Source: Mucilaginibacter defluvii (GTDB lineage Bacteria; Bacteroidota; Bacteroidia; Sphingobacteriales; Sphingobacteriaceae). Taken from it: a stretch of DNA of 64,000 nt. Under the pieces are notes generated by a model. It saw nothing but the letters and a program-made list of their open reading frames with translations, ran no database searches and was not told the DNA's origin. Where the stretch lies: NCBI RefSeq assembly GCF_039543225.1, contig NZ_BAABJI010000001.1, positions 647,193-711,192 of the forward strand, read 5' to 3'. Below, in pieces: positions 63,558 through 64,000 of the stretch. Position 1 is the first letter of the stretch. Each line of letters opens with the position of its first letter. Position numbers and translations under genes: made by a program.

Positions 63558-63585
63558 GCCGGTCAGTGCGCTAACACTGCCCGGC
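63558..63585 (+). terminator. Hairpin between fecR and the SusC gene
   Basis: A stem gccgg-t-cagtg/cactg-c-ccggc with a cgctaa loop and one mismatch. It is terminator- or attenuator-like, but the T-run is weak. It lies 84 nt before the SusC start. Confidence 0.5.
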
Positions 63586-63668
63586 CCATTTAGGGGAATA
63601 ACACACCGGAAAACCGGAAAAATCCTTCGACAAGATTTATTTAAGTATTAACCCTCTCAAACAAAAGT

Positions 63669-64000
63669 ATGAATTTTTATACGCTCTCTCACTGGGGGCG
63701 CATAAAGCAATTGCTTGTGATCATGAAACTAACTGTTTTCCTCATCATCCTTGCTTGCTTCCAGGTATCAGCGTCAGTTTATGCACAGTATAACGTATCG
63801 CTGACCGAAAAAAATGCGCCCTTGTCTAAAATTTTCAAAAAAATTGAATCTCAAACAGGCTACAGCTTCTTTTATGATGATAAGCTGTTAACCGGTACCC
63901 ACAACATCACACTTACATTAAAGAACGCCACCTTAAAAGAGGCATTGGATAAATGTCTGGCAGATCAACCACTGACCTATTCTGTGGTGGACAAAACCAT
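63669..64000 (+). CDS. SusC/RagA-like TonB-dependent receptor, N-terminal part (3' end outside window)
   Basis: 110 residues are visible up to the window edge. A signal peptide (MKLTVFLIILACFQVSASVYA, internal ATG at 63723; the upstream ATG at 63669 gives a longer leader) is followed by an STN domain: NAPLSKIFKKIESQTGYSFFYDD and ATLKEALDKCL. STN-containing SusC receptors signal through FecR to an ECF sigma factor, matching the upstream genes. The transported substrate cannot be told from this part. Confidence 0.9.
   Translation, partial: MNFYTLSHWGRIKQLLVIMKLTVFLIILACFQVSASVYAQYNVSLTEKNAPLSKIFKKIESQTGYSFFYDDKLLTGTHNITLTLKNATLKEALDKCLADQPLTYSVVDKT

Overview
The window looks like a chromosomal accessory region of a Bacteroidota bacterium, probably Sphingobacteriaceae (Pedobacter/Mucilaginibacter-like). 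Supporting signs are a FecI-type sigma / FecR / SusC (STN-TonB) locus, MobA-MobB-MobC mobilisation genes, a PRTRC cluster, two-protein Rhs/YD-repeat loci, and promoter-like sequences of the Bacteroidota type (TTTG...TAnnTTTG). The genus is inferred from family resemblance only.

Layout. 1-1.9 kb: the end of a prophage-like segment (tail/appendage C-terminus, small membrane proteins). 2.1-9.0 kb: a complete type I restriction-modification operon, hsdM-hsdS-hsdR. 9.1-9.2 kb: a terminator and a 15-bp tRNA-3'-end-like sequence that may be an old attachment site. 9.4-23 kb: a conflict/defence island with a GNAT-PIN fusion plus ASCH protein, a three-gene MmeI-like methyltransferase / DEAH helicase / GIY-YIG nuclease operon, and a SIR2-like STAND-type NTPase with a helper. 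A decayed copy of the mobC/traG 3' end lies on the far side of the SIR2 pair. 23.1-34.4 kb: the mobile-element backbone, with mobC, mobB and mobA, an oriT-like inverted-repeat region, and the PRTRC genes up to ssb. The PRTRC ThiF gene carries an in-frame stop. 34.7-41.15 kb: a two-gene cargo flanked by an exact 18-bp direct repeat. It encodes a 1605-aa STAS / GHKL-ATPase / double phosphoribosyltransferase protein and a nucleoside-phosphorylase effector candidate. 41.2-47 kb: LytTR regulator, dioxygenase-like lipoprotein, SRAP, UmuC/UmuD and RadC. 47.3-58.8 kb: a Rhs/YD-repeat polymorphic toxin locus ending in an HNH/AHH-type nuclease and its likely immunity protein. 59-61.2 kb: an ECF-like sigma factor overlapping a truncated, nuclease-dead-looking Cas12f/TnpB-family protein, then a structured, terminator-bounded non-coding segment. 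61.2-64 kb: FecI-like sigma, FecR and the start of a SusC receptor.

Most interesting points. (1) The sigma-dCas12f pair at 59-61 kb fits RNA-guided transcription as recently reported for Bacteroidota; the following 130 nt is the guide-RNA candidate. (2) The 34.9-41.1 kb ATPase/PRTase + phosphorylase module looks like an NTP-dependent conflict system inserted as a cassette. (3) Two copies of a ~160-nt RNA-like element with compensatory stem changes each precede a paralogous small protein gene at 28 and 46 kb. (4) The SIR2-like domain has lost the residues expected for NAD cleavage.
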